A stretch of 64,000 bases of DNA from CBDAQR01 sp965199055 (GCA_965199055.1 CBDAQR010000003.1:248001-312000); one strand, 5' to 3'; shown: positions 8,010 through 17,208, numbered from the stretch's first letter. The notes: a model not told the origin generated them from the letters alone. Numbers and translations: made by a program.

Positions 8010-9197
8010 TCAGCTCGCGGGCAACGACTCGATAAAGTGGCGAATGCGTTTGCAGGCGCGCTTAAGCACATGGCGCGGTTGCGCAAGCCCAATACGCACA
8101 CAGTTTGCGGCCGAAGGCCCAAAGGCATCGCCAGGCACCACAGACACTTTCTCGGCATCCAGCAAACGGCTGGCAAACTCGCGACCGTCCATGCCGGTCG
8201 CGCCCACATCGCACATGACAAACATCCCTGCACGTGGACGGTGGCATTGCAGCCCCGCAAGCTTCTCCAGCCGCTTTAATACCAGGTCGCGGCGATCGCG
8301 ATACTCGTTGCGCATTTCTTCCACGTAGACCTGGTCATTTTCTAACGCGAACGCGCTGGCGTCCTGAATAAACTGGGGGCAGCCGAATAAGGTAGCACCC
8401 GCGTAGTTGCCGAGACGCTCAATCAGACTTCTGGGCGCAACGACCCAACCAACTCGCCAGCCACTCATGGCATGGGATTTCGATAGGCCATCGATCATTA
8501 CGATGTTATCCAGCTCGTCCACGCAGGAGCGCAGCGAGCGGTGCTTACCCTCATACGTGAACATCGAGTAAACCTCATCGCACACCAACCAGAGTCCGCG
8601 TTCACGACAGAACGCCGCCAGCTCTCGCAAACTCGCTGAGGGAATGATACTGCCACTGGGATTGCCGGGTGTGTTCACGAAAACCACCCGGGTACGATCG
8701 GCAACGGCGTCGCGAATGGCGTGCAGATCAATGGCAAACCCCTCATCCAACTGCAGGGGGACCTCTACCAGGTTTGCATCCAATGACGCCATGATCTGCG
8801 GATAGCCGACGTACATAGGCTCGGGCACGATCACCTCATCGCCCGGATCAAGCAGGCAACTCATCACGGCGTGGATCGCATTGGTCGCACCGGGGAACAC
8901 CGCCACCTCGTCCTCCGAACAGGGGTGCGGCGTTGTTTGGGTCTCAAGATCAGCCACAGCCCGACGCAGCTTGGGCTCCCCCAAGGTGGGCGAATAATGG
9001 GTGCGCCCTACCCGCAGATAGCTCACGGCGTTATCAATAATCGGCTCGGGCGTTCGAAAATCCGGATCGCCGACGCACAGCAAGATCACGTCGTCACCGG
9101 CGCGTTGCATAGCCAGTGCCCGATCGTGCACGTCCCAGGCCCCGGTGTCCTGGTGTGCCAGGCGCTCAGAGAGCGCGCTATAGCGAGCGTCGAACAT
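8010..9197 (-). CDS. PLP aminotransferase class I/II, AruH-like (arginine:pyruvate transaminase type)
   Basis: A 395-residue fold-type I aminotransferase. The PLP-binding lysine is Lys240 in LSKSHAMSGWRVGW, and VNTPGNPSG and CDEVYS are the usual cofactor contacts. From memory the sequence is close to Pseudomonas AruH, including AWDVHDRALA near the N-terminus and AEKVSVVPGDAFGPSA near the C-terminus. AruH moves the amino group of arginine to pyruvate. A general aspartate or branched-chain aminotransferase is the alternative. AAGGGA precedes ATG 9197. It is convergent with the HtrA-type protease (3 bases apart) and divergent from the acyl-CoA dehydrogenase genes. Ureohydrolase and SpuC genes that could act downstream lie about 16 kb away. 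Confidence 0.85.
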   Translation of the reverse strand: MFDARYSALSERLAHQDTGAWDVHDRALAMQRAGDDVILLCVGDPDFRTPEPIIDNAVSYLRVGRTHYSPTLGEPKLRRAVADLETQTTPHPCSEDEVAVFPGATNAIHAVMSCLLDPGDEVIVPEPMYVGYPQIMASLDANLVEVPLQLDEGFAIDLHAIRDAVADRTRVVFVNTPGNPSGSIIPSASLRELAAFCRERGLWLVCDEVYSMFTYEGKHRSLRSCVDELDNIVMIDGLSKSHAMSGWRVGWVVAPRSLIERLGNYAGATLFGCPQFIQDASAFALENDQVYVEEMRNEYRDRRDLVLKRLEKLAGLQCHRPRAGMFVMCDVGATGMDGREFASRLLDAEKVSVVPGDAFGPSAANCVRIGLAQPRHVLKRACKRIRHFIESLPAS

Positions 9198-9405
9198 ATT
9201 AATCCCTTTTATTTCAATGAGTTATGGATTCCTCGGCGTGTCCGAGGTATGTCCAAAAACTGGGTCTAGCAGAGTACAAGAAAATGAACCACGGTCAAGC
9301 GCCGCTATGACCCGAAATGTTAGTATCACTGCCGCCTTTATCATTGCACCGGCAGTTTCTGACGGTACTCTGTTCAACCCAACGATGTAAGTTTCAGGTA
9401 TGGAA

Positions 9406-10584
9406 ATGGACTCACTCAACCAGTTCCGTAGCGAGGTGAGAACCTGGCTCGCGGATAACTGCCCCGAATCAATGCGCCAGCCGGTTAAGCCCGGCGAACA
9501 ATTCTGGGGGGGCCGCAACGCCACCTATATCAGCGATGATGCCCGAATCTGGTTTGAGCGCATGCGCGACAAAGGCTGGACCGCGCCCGAGTGGCCCGTG
9601 GAATATGGCGGCGGCGGTTTGGACGAAGCCCAGACCAAGGTCTTGAAAGAAGAAATGAAGAGCATCGGGGCACGCGCTCCGATCTACAGCATTGGTATTT
9701 GGATGCTCGGCCCGGCCATCCTGGAGTACGGCACCGAGGCACAGAAACAGGAGCACATTGTCAGCATCGTGCGCGGCGAGTCACGCTGGTGCCAGGGTTA
9801 CAGTGAACCGGGTTCCGGTTCCGATCTCGCGAGCCTGCAGTGTAAAGCGGAAGACAAGGGCGACCACTTCCTCGTTAACGGTTCCAAGATCTGGACCACC
9901 AAGGCGGATGAGTGCGACTGGATCTTTTGTCTGGTGCGCACCGATCCCGATGCTAAGAAACAGGAAGGCATTAGCTTTCTGCTGATCGATATGGCCACAG
10001 AAGGTGTGAGCACCTCCCCTATCGGCCTGATCTCCGGCGAGTCGGAGTTCTGCCAGACCTTCTTCGACAATGTGAAGGTTCCCAAAGAAAACCTGGTCGG
10101 TGAGATCCACAAAGGCTGGTCTGTCGCCAAGAGCCTGCTCAAGCATGAACGCAAGCTCATGTCGGAGATGGGTACGGATATACCCGCGGTAGAGCCCATG
10201 GCCGTGCTGCACGATCACGTGGAATTTAAGGATGGCAAGATCGCCAATGCCGAGCTGCGCAACCAGATGGTGGAGTACAGCATGTATATGCATGCGCTGG
10301 ACCTCACCCACTTCCGCGGCTTTGAAGAGCGTGTGGCTGGCGTACCCAGCGACACCGCCACGATTATGAAATACGTGGGCACCGAAGCCGAACGCCTGAA
10401 GGGCGAACTGCTACTTGCCCTGCTCGGCAGTCAGGGGCTCGGTTGGGAGGGCGACGAGTTCAGCGAAGAAGAACTTCGCGCTGTGCGCCAGTGGGCCATG
10501 TCGAAGACCTTGACCATTGCTGGCGGCACCCATGAGATTCAGCTGAACATTGTTGCCAAGCGCGTGCTTGGTCTGCCGCAGTAG
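9406..10584 (+). CDS. Acyl-CoA dehydrogenase, large-type subunit
   Basis: A 392-residue acyl-CoA dehydrogenase. The N-terminal helical domain has WPVEYGGGGLDEAQ, the middle beta domain has the flavin-contact motif WCQGYSEPGSGSDLAS, and the C-terminal helical domain ends with GGTHEIQLNIVAKRVLGLPQ. These enzymes use FAD to introduce an alpha-beta double bond in acyl-CoA. I start at ATG 9406, where AGG is 7 bases upstream; the ATG at 9400 has AGG only one base away. A second, different acyl-CoA dehydrogenase follows after 10 bases. This copy has the C-terminal GGTxEI motif but not the QxxGGxG motif, which the neighbour has. Confidence 0.92.
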   Translation: MDSLNQFRSEVRTWLADNCPESMRQPVKPGEQFWGGRNATYISDDARIWFERMRDKGWTAPEWPVEYGGGGLDEAQTKVLKEEMKSIGARAPIYSIGIWMLGPAILEYGTEAQKQEHIVSIVRGESRWCQGYSEPGSGSDLASLQCKAEDKGDHFLVNGSKIWTTKADECDWIFCLVRTDPDAKKQEGISFLLIDMATEGVSTSPIGLISGESEFCQTFFDNVKVPKENLVGEIHKGWSVAKSLLKHERKLMSEMGTDIPAVEPMAVLHDHVEFKDGKIANAELRNQMVEYSMYMHALDLTHFRGFEERVAGVPSDTATIMKYVGTEAERLKGELLLALLGSQGLGWEGDEFSEEELRAVRQWAMSKTLTIAGGTHEIQLNIVAKRVLGLPQ

Positions 10585-10594
10585 GAGAACACCC

Positions 10595-11734
10595 ATGGCA
10601 CTGGTATTTAACGAAGAACAACGCCTGCTGCAGGACACCGCCCGCGAGTTTCTCAGCAGCAGCTCACCGGTGGAGGCGTTACGCGCGCTACGCGATGTCC
10701 GTGACGAACTGGGCTATTCAGCCGAACTCTGGCGACAGATGGCCGAACTCGGTTGGGCCAGCATCATTCTTCCCGAACAATACGGCGGCCTCGAGTTTGG
10801 CTTTCTCGGTCTCGGCGCGGTGATAGAAGAAACCGGCCGTACACTCACCGCCTCACCGCTGATTGCTTCGGCCGTGGTTGGCGCCTCGGCCGTTTTGCTC
10901 GGCGGCAACGATCTACAGAAAGAATCGATCTTACCGGAGGTAGCCGCTGGTACATTGACCCTGGCGCTGGCACTGGAAGAGAGCAACCACCACAATCCTA
11001 CCGGCATCGCATTGAGCGCAAACGCCGACGGTGACCACTACCTACTGAATGGCCGCAAACTGTTCGTCATGGATGGTCACAGCGCCGACAAGCTCATCGT
11101 GGCAGCACGCACGTCCGGCGAAGCCGGCGACGCTGACGGCATTTCACTGTTTATTGTCGATGGCGATGCCGAAGGCATTAGCCGCAAGCGCACCATCATG
11201 GCCGACAGCAGAAATGCGGCCAATATCGAATTCAGCGACGTGCGCGTCAGCGCGGCCAACCTGCTGGGTGAACTCGACAGTGGCTGGGCCGTGTTAGAAC
11301 CCACGCTTGATCGGGCTCGTGTCGCCCTGGCCGCTGAAATGCTGGGTAGCGCCTGGGAAGCCTTTGAGCGCACTGTGGAGTACTTGAAAGAGCGGGATCA
11401 GTTTGGCGTCAAGATCGGCACCTTCCAGGGCCTGCAGCACCGCGCCTCTCTCATGTTCATGGAACTGGAAATGGCTAAGTCGGTCGTACTGCAGGCGCTG
11501 TCTGCGGTCGACGACACCCCCGACCAGTTACCTCTGCTCGCCAGCCTGGCCAAAGCCAAACTGAACGACGTTTCCAAACTCGTGACCAACGAAGCCGTAC
11601 AAATGCACGGTGGCATCGGCGTGACCGACGAGCTGGAAATTGGCTTCTTCCTCAAGCGTGCCCGCGTTGCCATGCAACTCTTCGGCGACAGCGGCTTTCA
11701 CAAAGATCGCTACGCGACGCTTAGCGGGTATTGA
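10595..11734 (+). CDS. Acyl-CoA dehydrogenase, second subunit of a likely heteromer
   Basis: A 379-residue protein from ATG 10595, with TAGGAGA upstream. It has the family's N-terminal domain (GWASIILPEQYGG), a divergent middle domain in which the flavin motif is LALALEESNHHNPTGIAL, and the FAD/dimer motif VQMHGGIGVTDE near residue 345. The GGTxEI motif of the first gene is missing. Complementary loss of motifs in adjacent genes is known from alpha2beta2 acyl-CoA dehydrogenases of sterol side-chain degradation. A heterotetramer acting on bulky acyl-CoA is therefore likely, but the substrate is unknown. Confidence 0.9.
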   Translation: MALVFNEEQRLLQDTAREFLSSSSPVEALRALRDVRDELGYSAELWRQMAELGWASIILPEQYGGLEFGFLGLGAVIEETGRTLTASPLIASAVVGASAVLLGGNDLQKESILPEVAAGTLTLALALEESNHHNPTGIALSANADGDHYLLNGRKLFVMDGHSADKLIVAARTSGEAGDADGISLFIVDGDAEGISRKRTIMADSRNAANIEFSDVRVSAANLLGELDSGWAVLEPTLDRARVALAAEMLGSAWEAFERTVEYLKERDQFGVKIGTFQGLQHRASLMFMELEMAKSVVLQALSAVDDTPDQLPLLASLAKAKLNDVSKLVTNEAVQMHGGIGVTDELEIGFFLKRARVAMQLFGDSGFHKDRYATLSGY

Positions 11735-11791
11735 GCCCAGATGCGTCACGTCGCGCGACGTGTCTGAAGCACGTTGATTCAACTACCTGTT

Positions 11792-11819
11792 AGCGCGCAG
11801 ATAAAGCGCGCTTATCTTG
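11792..11819 (+). terminator. Candidate terminator after the acyl-CoA dehydrogenase pair
   Basis: AGCGCGC at 11792-11798 pairs with GCGCGCT at 11806-11812 around a 7-base loop, followed by the modestly T-rich TATCTT. It lies about 60 bases past the stop codon. A perfect 14-base palindrome, ACGTCGCGCGACGT, at 11748-11761 precedes it and may contribute. Confidence 0.5.
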
Positions 11820-11899
11820 CAAAGCGCGCATGCACTTTTTCGCCCACAGCCCGATAGCGTGCACTGCGTTTGGGTATGAAAACAGCGATAAGAGTTGCG

Positions 11900-12030
11900 A
11901 CTGCTATACGCCGACAGCGGACATTCGAGGCAATGCACGGAAAGCCTACAACCGCCTTGCTACTACGACCAATTGCGCCTCAAGTCGGACACTTCAAAGC
12001 CGCCACTCAAGACGGACTTTCGGCCCTTAG
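11900..12030. repeat. Gene-free stretch with recurrent GGAC-TTC words
   Basis: Between the acyl-CoA dehydrogenase stop and the next gene there are about 309 bases with no convincing ORF. Within it three related words recur: GCGGACATTCG at 11917-11927, GTCGGACACTTC at 11984-11995 and GACGGACTTTCGG at 12011-12023. A fourth, GCGGACGTTCC, is at 12829-12839 on the other side of the neighbouring gene. They could be pieces of a decayed dispersed repeat. The pattern is by eye only. Confidence 0.3.
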
Positions 12031-12043
12031 CAGGGTTGTGCGC

Positions 12044-12682
12044 TCAGTTTTCCTTACTCAAATACGCCAGCAAGCTCTGAACCTCATCACGAAGCTCGCG
12101 TTGGCAAGCAACCCTTATGTCGAAGTACATCAACATAGTACCCAATAGCGCCCTCAACTGGCGCCGTTCGATTTCTGACCAGTGAAGGTCTGATCCTGCT
12201 TCAACGATCAGCGGCGTTAGACTTAAATCGAGCTCAACTGCGACGATATTTTTGCGACGGCACTGTTCCACCAATCCGCCCCAGCGCGACAGTCGCAGAC
12301 GAAGATCACGGTCCTCAACGGCACCTAGGTTTCCGCTGTCTACAAGTGCCTGAGCAATCCCCATTTCCGGATCGAAACCCGCTGATGCAAAATTGACAGA
12401 ACCAAACTGCGAGGACAAAACATTATCCGGAATCAAAAACAGTGACGCATCTGATAGCCCTTGGAGCGAGGCAATACGCTCACGCGCTACTTCGTTGTAA
12501 GTAATGTCTGTTTCCAAAATGCGAACATTCGATTCAAATTCGACCAACATGTCTTCACGAACCTCACGTTCAAAACGGCGATCCTCCCGTTCAGCCCACC
12601 ATGACTCTGCTGTCAGTGCGACAAATACTCCGACAACTACTATCGCGAACTCTCTAGTCAATTGCGTAAAGCGGTTCGACAC
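12044..12682 (-). CDS. Hypothetical single-TM protein (212 aa)
   Basis: A 212-residue protein beginning MSNRFTQLTREF, then one hydrophobic helix at about residues 13-27 (AIVVVGVFVALTAESWW), then a charged, helix-rich domain of about 180 residues with EREDRRFEREVREDMLVEFE. The topology is an inner-membrane anchor with a soluble domain on one side. I recall many hypothetical proteins with this start, none with known function. It stands alone on the minus strand in a gene-poor stretch, and its base composition looks slightly more AT-rich than its neighbours. A 157-aa protein with similar topology lies 350 bases upstream. Confidence 0.7.
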   Translation of the reverse strand: MSNRFTQLTREFAIVVVGVFVALTAESWWAEREDRRFEREVREDMLVEFESNVRILETDITYNEVARERIASLQGLSDASLFLIPDNVLSSQFGSVNFASAGFDPEMGIAQALVDSGNLGAVEDRDLRLRLSRWGGLVEQCRRKNIVAVELDLSLTPLIVEAGSDLHWSEIERRQLRALLGTMLMYFDIRVACQRELRDEVQSLLAYLSKEN

Positions 12683-13032
12683 TTTTCCGTGTTCCTCGTA
12701 GGCTATAAACCAAAAGATTAAGTTATTAGGTCGAGAGAGTCATTAGCTATTGACCGGACTGGATGTCTGCATTTAGGTCACGGTAGTCGAAGAGATCTGG
12801 GTGGTAGGATTGCAGCTATACTCCGGAAGCGGACGTTCCAAACAGCCTGGCCGCTCCGCAATGAAAAGCACGCTCCTGGCACATAGCGCGCCTCTGGGGA
12901 AGTTGAAAAAGGTTGTAGTTCAATAAGCTTTGGCGGAGGTCGCGGCTTGCACTAACGCAAATCAAGGCACGCAACCACTTGTACATCGCACTCGCTCGCA
13001 GCAATCACCGGTCGCACTGAATCTTTTCGTTT
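12683..13032. other. Intergenic stretch without a recognisable gene
   Basis: These 350 bases separate two minus-strand hypothetical genes. Short ORFs on both strands lack ribosome sites and family-like sequence. The only pattern noted is GCGGACGTTCC at 12829-12839, similar to words at 11917-12023. It probably includes the promoter of the gene ending at 12044, but no clear -35/-10 pair was found. Confidence 0.4.
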
Positions 13033-13506
13033 TTAGCGCTTGCGCAGTCGATACTGTTCATCCACATGAGAGGCAAATTCCTCTGCGTAGGCATAGCGCA
13101 TCGACTGCCATAAGCGCTCATCCAAGCGGTTGGTGATATTGCCCGAAAACGCGCGATCCCAGTCAGCCCAGGCGCTCTCTTTCATAAGGCCGCTACGAGA
13201 TCGATAGAAGGCGATTTCCCACATATTCACTTCCCGACGCAGGTGCATCTTCAACTGATGCTCCTGCACGGGTGACAACTGCATACCAGCTTCAGCTCGC
13301 CACATGACCTCGGCCAGAGCGGGCTCTGTTGCCTCGTCGGCAAACATCTCTTCGTGAATCTTGTAGAGAAAATTCTCATTAGTGGCTTGCATCACTTCGA
13401 TGCTTCTAGACACGTTGTACGCCACCAACAGCATCGAAGCGACAACGGCTAGCGTGCTGACAAGGTCGAGAACCGACGACAAGGAAACCGTGAATTTCTG
13501 ATTCAT
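13033..13506 (-). CDS. Hypothetical single-TM protein (157 aa)
   Basis: A 157-residue protein starting at ATG 13506 (MNQKFTVSLSS). A longer TTG start adds six residues but consumes the GGAG that lies upstream. One hydrophobic helix is at about residues 12-33 (LVSTLAVVASMLLVAYNV), followed by a soluble helix-rich domain with several tryptophans (VMWRAEAGM, NMWEIAFYRSR, ADWDRAF). No family is recognised. Topology and size parallel the gene at 12044-12682, but no convincing sequence similarity is visible. Function unknown. Confidence 0.65.
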   Translation of the reverse strand: MNQKFTVSLSSVLDLVSTLAVVASMLLVAYNVSRSIEVMQATNENFLYKIHEEMFADEATEPALAEVMWRAEAGMQLSPVQEHQLKMHLRREVNMWEIAFYRSRSGLMKESAWADWDRAFSGNITNRLDERLWQSMRYAYAEEFASHVDEQYRLRKR

Positions 13507-13538
13507 GGCTTTAGAGTGCTCCAAGTAGGATCAGAGAG

Positions 13539-13829
13539 TCAATGGCAGTCGATGGCGTCGAGCGCCATATGAATGGTTAACCCCAATCCGACGAGTCGCG
13601 TCTGTGGCACAAAGCAAAGAAGCACGTAAAGCGCGATAAACCAGGGTTCATGCAGCGGATGAAAGCCAATGCTACAGCGGCCCGGATCGTAGATGGGCGT
13701 TGCCAGCAGGTGGTCTATATCGACCACCATCGTGGCGATCATGACACCGTAGGCCATCTGCCAGCGCTTACGAAAGAACAGCCCCGTTAAAACGGCCGGG
13801 ACTAGAAAATGCAGAAGTATGTGAAACAC
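13539..13829 (-). CDS. DUF6122 family small membrane protein
   Basis: About 96 residues from a GTG at 13829. It begins VFHILLHFLVPA and has hydrophobic helices at about residues 2-17, 25-40 and 68-92. The motif MVVDIDHLLATPIYDP followed by RCSIGFHPLH is characteristic of DUF6122 membrane proteins, and its Asp/His residues suggest metal contact, although no function is known. The longer ORF to 13916 would run inside the S9 peptidase gene; the GTG is one base after that gene's TAA, so translation is probably coupled. Confidence 0.8.
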   Translation of the reverse strand: MFHILLHFLVPAVLTGLFFRKRWQMAYGVMIATMVVDIDHLLATPIYDPGRCSIGFHPLHEPWFIALYVLLCFVPQTRLVGLGLTIHMALDAIDCH

Positions 13830-13830
13830 G

Positions 13831-15762
13831 TTAGCGCAGATAGGTGGCCAGGAAGTCGAGCAGGTCGCGGTAATAAGCCTCATTGGCTTTTTCGGAGTAG
13901 AAGCCATGGCCACCACTCTTGTTGATGTGCGTTTTTAATGGAACATCGAGCTTCTCCACCGCGTCGATGACGGCTTCAGCATGCTCTATTGGCGCTCTCT
14001 GGTCGCGACCACCGTGCGCGATAAACAAGGGGATCTTCAATTCCGAGATACGCTCCATGGGCGATTGCTCACGCAAGACCGAGTCGCTACCCACTACTCT
14101 CTCCAGATAACGGCGACCCATCGAGGTTTCTCGTACATCCCCTTCCGTATACAGCAGTTCCAGGTCATAAACCCCGGCAAACCCTGCCGCACATTGGTAG
14201 AGCTCCGGCTCTCGTATTGCGCTCATCAGTGCCGAGAAGCCGCCGAAGCTTCCACCGTATATGCAAATTTTCTCAGCGGCTGCCAGACCCTCAGCAATCG
14301 CCCACCGCACCGTATCCGTTATATCGTCCTGAACGGTACTACCCCAGACGAGATCAGACGCCAATCTGAAGTCCCTGCCATAACCCGTGCTTCCCCGGAA
14401 ATTGACCTGCAAGACGCCATAGCCTTGGGAGGCGAGAATTTGTACTTCTCTGTTGTAATCCCAAAAATCCCTGGCCGATGGCCCGCCATGGGGAACGACC
14501 ACAGTAGGATACGGCGCTTTCGTGTCAGTGGGGCGCGTAAAGTATCCCTGCAGTAAGGTTCCGTCGCGCGCCTTCAGATTGATGACCTCGGTGCGTGCAA
14601 GCGATTCCGGCTTGAGCCATGCGGCAGAGGACAACAGAAAACTGACCTGCTTGGTCTCTCGATTCGCCAAGTAAAAGTCTGAGACGATGTCATCGGAAGA
14701 GACACGAACGACTGCAACCGTTCCATCAGGCGTAGAACTGTGCAGCTCCACTCGGCGACCATCGAACGCTTTCAGGAGCCCACGAAAGAAACGGTTGTAG
14801 GGGCGAGTCTCGTCGAGGAAGCGATAACTGGGCTTTCCATCTTCTAAAATGGCGTACATCAACTCTTCGCTACCGGGGTACCAGTCAATCGAGTCCACAT
14901 CCAAGCGTTCGTCACGCAGTAAAATTTCGCGCTCCCCCGATGCGAGGTCGAACAGTTCAATCCCTATCGTATCTGCACCGCGGTTCGAAGCGAGATAAGC
15001 CTTACTGCCGTCCTCGCTATAACCCATCGGACGCTGCAAACAATGGGCTTCGCACTCAAGCTCCACCCACTCATCTTTCCGTCGCTGAAACAACACAAAC
15101 TCATCATCGTCGCGATACGCACCGGCAAACAACACATCACCTGATGCATTAGCAAAGGCACGGCCCCCGCGCCCAGGGTGAGTCATTACTTTAACGGTGC
15201 GACCGCTGTGCACATCGAGTTTAAGGACCTCGCCTATGCGCTCTCCGGTGTAGCGGTACCACCTGCCCTGGTTCGTCCAGGGATGCGTGGAGATCAGGAT
15301 CTTCTTCTTTTCGTTCTCTAAAGTACTAATGACGGTGGCGTGGGCGTACTGCTCCTCCTTAGAGTCATAGCCAAAAATCGTGCGCCCATTGCGCCCGTTG
15401 TAATCGATCGCGAACAACTTGCCTGTATAGAAAGGCGTGTCGATCCAACCCAGACTGTTAACCACACCCACGACTACACGATCGTCATTGACCCATTCGA
15501 CGTCTCCGACCTGTTCCTCTTGCTTAAACCGCAAGACATAAGTGATTTCCAGCGGATCGAGGGACATGAAGGCGAGGACGGTTTTCCCCTCCTCGATCAC
15601 AGTAACCGCAATTTTCTCCCCGTCAGGAGATAGCAGCACACTGTCATAAAGCGGGAACTTGACGAGCTCTTGGAGCGAGGGTGGTTTAGAAAAGGCGAAA
15701 CCGCTGGCAACTACCAGCGCAGTGGCGAGTAAGTATTTGACACACTTTGAGTGGAGCAACAT
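13831..15762 (-). CDS. S9 family prolyl oligopeptidase, secreted
   Basis: A 643-residue serine peptidase with a signal peptide (hydrophobic residues 9-24, ending GFAFS). Residues about 35-380 form the beta-propeller-like N-terminal domain that screens out large substrates. The C-terminal alpha/beta hydrolase domain has the triad Ser about 505 (YGGSFGGFSALMS), Asp about 586 (AHGGRDQRAP) and His about 619 (KSGGHGF). It likely cleaves peptides in the periplasm (dipeptidyl- or acylaminoacyl-peptidase type). GAGGAGGAAG precedes the ATG. The two amino-acid transporters upstream on the same strand fit a role in peptide use. Confidence 0.92.
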   Translation of the reverse strand: MLLHSKCVKYLLATALVVASGFAFSKPPSLQELVKFPLYDSVLLSPDGEKIAVTVIEEGKTVLAFMSLDPLEITYVLRFKQEEQVGDVEWVNDDRVVVGVVNSLGWIDTPFYTGKLFAIDYNGRNGRTIFGYDSKEEQYAHATVISTLENEKKKILISTHPWTNQGRWYRYTGERIGEVLKLDVHSGRTVKVMTHPGRGGRAFANASGDVLFAGAYRDDDEFVLFQRRKDEWVELECEAHCLQRPMGYSEDGSKAYLASNRGADTIGIELFDLASGEREILLRDERLDVDSIDWYPGSEELMYAILEDGKPSYRFLDETRPYNRFFRGLLKAFDGRRVELHSSTPDGTVAVVRVSSDDIVSDFYLANRETKQVSFLLSSAAWLKPESLARTEVINLKARDGTLLQGYFTRPTDTKAPYPTVVVPHGGPSARDFWDYNREVQILASQGYGVLQVNFRGSTGYGRDFRLASDLVWGSTVQDDITDTVRWAIAEGLAAAEKICIYGGSFGGFSALMSAIREPELYQCAAGFAGVYDLELLYTEGDVRETSMGRRYLERVVGSDSVLREQSPMERISELKIPLFIAHGGRDQRAPIEHAEAVIDAVEKLDVPLKTHINKSGGHGFYSEKANEAYYRDLLDFLATYLR

Positions 15763-15797
15763 CCTTCTTCCTCCTCAATACAGGTCTGGCCTGACTC

Positions 15798-17186
15798 TCA
15801 GTCCTTCCAAGCCTCCGGGTCAATATCCAGATCTTTCCAATCATTCACGTCTAGCGCAGGCTGTTCTGAAGAACCCAGCTTACTGTCGTAATCGGCGAGA
15901 ATACGGAACGCGATTTTACCCAGCATGGCCAGCGCAGCCAGGTTAACCACACCGAGCAGCGCCATGGTGAGGTCGGCGAACGCGAAGACCGTGGTGAGGT
16001 CTTGCATTGCGCCCCACAACACTAGGCCTAATACCATCACACGAAACACACCGAAGACCTTCTGGTTTTCCTCACTGAAGTAGTTGAGGCTGTTTTCGCC
16101 GAGGTAGTAGTTGTACATGATCGAACTGAAAGAAAAGAGCAGCAGCGCAATGCTGATAAAGCCCGCTCCCCAACCACCGACATGGGAAGCCAGCGCATGC
16201 TGCGTGAGCGCGACACCGTTAACGCCCGCAGCCCCGGGCTGATACACATCGGACAGCAATATAATGGTCGCGGTGCAGGTGCACATGATGATGGTATCAA
16301 TAAAGACGCTTAGCGCTTGCACCATGCCTTGGTTCGCCGGGTGCGGCACGTAGGCCACGGCGGCAACGTTCGGCGCACTACCGAGACCGGCCTCATTGGA
16401 AAACAAGCCGCGCTTAATGCCCTGCATCACCACGGCCGCAAAGCCACCACCCACCACCTGCTCAAGCCCCAGTGCAGAGGCCACAATGTGGTAGATAGCG
16501 CCAGGCACCTCGGTAATATTCGTCACCATCACAAACAAGGCCATGAGCAAATAAGTCACTGCCATAATGGGCACAACAATCTCTGCAACAACGGCAATGC
16601 GTTTAATACCGCCGAAGATAATGAATCCGATAGACACCGCGAGGAACACGCCGGTAGCCCAGGTCGGCACGCCGAAGCTGGACTGCATCGAGGTAGCGAC
16701 GATATAGGACTGTACCGAGTTGAAGCCAAAACCAAAGGTCACTAGCAGCAGCACGGAGTAAATCGCGGCCATCCAGGGCTTCTTGAGGCCATGACTCATA
16801 TAGGCCGCTGGGCCACCGCGATAGGTACCGTCAGGTTCTGCGCGCTTGTAGAGCTGCGCCAGCGAACACTCGAAGAAACTGGTGGCCATGCCCATCAGGC
16901 CAATCAACCACATCCAGAACACAGCGCCGGGCCCGCCCAGGGTAATGGCAACCGCTACACCCGCTATATTGCCGCCGCCAACGCGACCGGCAACGCTAAC
17001 CACCAGCGCCTGGAAAGAACTCACGTGGTTGTCTTCGTGGTGCACACCTCTGGCCAGGGAACGAAACATGCGGCCAAAAAAGCGAAACTGTACGAAGCGC
17101 GAGGCAACGGTGAACCAAAGCCCCATGCCCACCAGCATAACAACGAGCACATAACTCCAGAGAAAGTCGCCTATTGCTCCGATCAT
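15798..17186 (-). CDS. Alanine/glycine:cation symporter (AGCS family)
   Basis: A 462-residue polytopic protein with about 11 hydrophobic helices. The AGCS signature is visible in VSVAGRVGGGNIAGVAVAI near residue 65, then GGPGAVFWMW, and later GLFSNEAGLGSAPN. The family imports alanine or glycine with Na+ or H+. Strong ribosome site AGGAGGG before ATG 17186. It lies between the NSS-type transporter (22 bases upstream) and the S9 peptidase (35 bases downstream), all on one strand, so peptide breakdown and uptake may be co-expressed. The acidic C-terminal tail (DLDIDPEAWKD) is cytoplasmic. Confidence 0.95.
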   Translation of the reverse strand: MIGAIGDFLWSYVLVVMLVGMGLWFTVASRFVQFRFFGRMFRSLARGVHHEDNHVSSFQALVVSVAGRVGGGNIAGVAVAITLGGPGAVFWMWLIGLMGMATSFFECSLAQLYKRAEPDGTYRGGPAAYMSHGLKKPWMAAIYSVLLLVTFGFGFNSVQSYIVATSMQSSFGVPTWATGVFLAVSIGFIIFGGIKRIAVVAEIVVPIMAVTYLLMALFVMVTNITEVPGAIYHIVASALGLEQVVGGGFAAVVMQGIKRGLFSNEAGLGSAPNVAAVAYVPHPANQGMVQALSVFIDTIIMCTCTATIILLSDVYQPGAAGVNGVALTQHALASHVGGWGAGFISIALLLFSFSSIMYNYYLGENSLNYFSEENQKVFGVFRVMVLGLVLWGAMQDLTTVFAFADLTMALLGVVNLAALAMLGKIAFRILADYDSKLGSSEQPALDVNDWKDLDIDPEAWKD

Positions 17187-17208
17187 GTGCCTGCCCTCCT
17201 AGGCTTTG

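Noticed and set aside
11870..12148. 92-aa plus-strand ORF
   Set aside because: No ribosome site, overlaps the 212-aa gene, and its sequence follows the recurrent words rather than a protein family.
13981..14556. 191-aa plus-strand ORF
   Set aside because: Antisense to the catalytic domain of the S9 peptidase.
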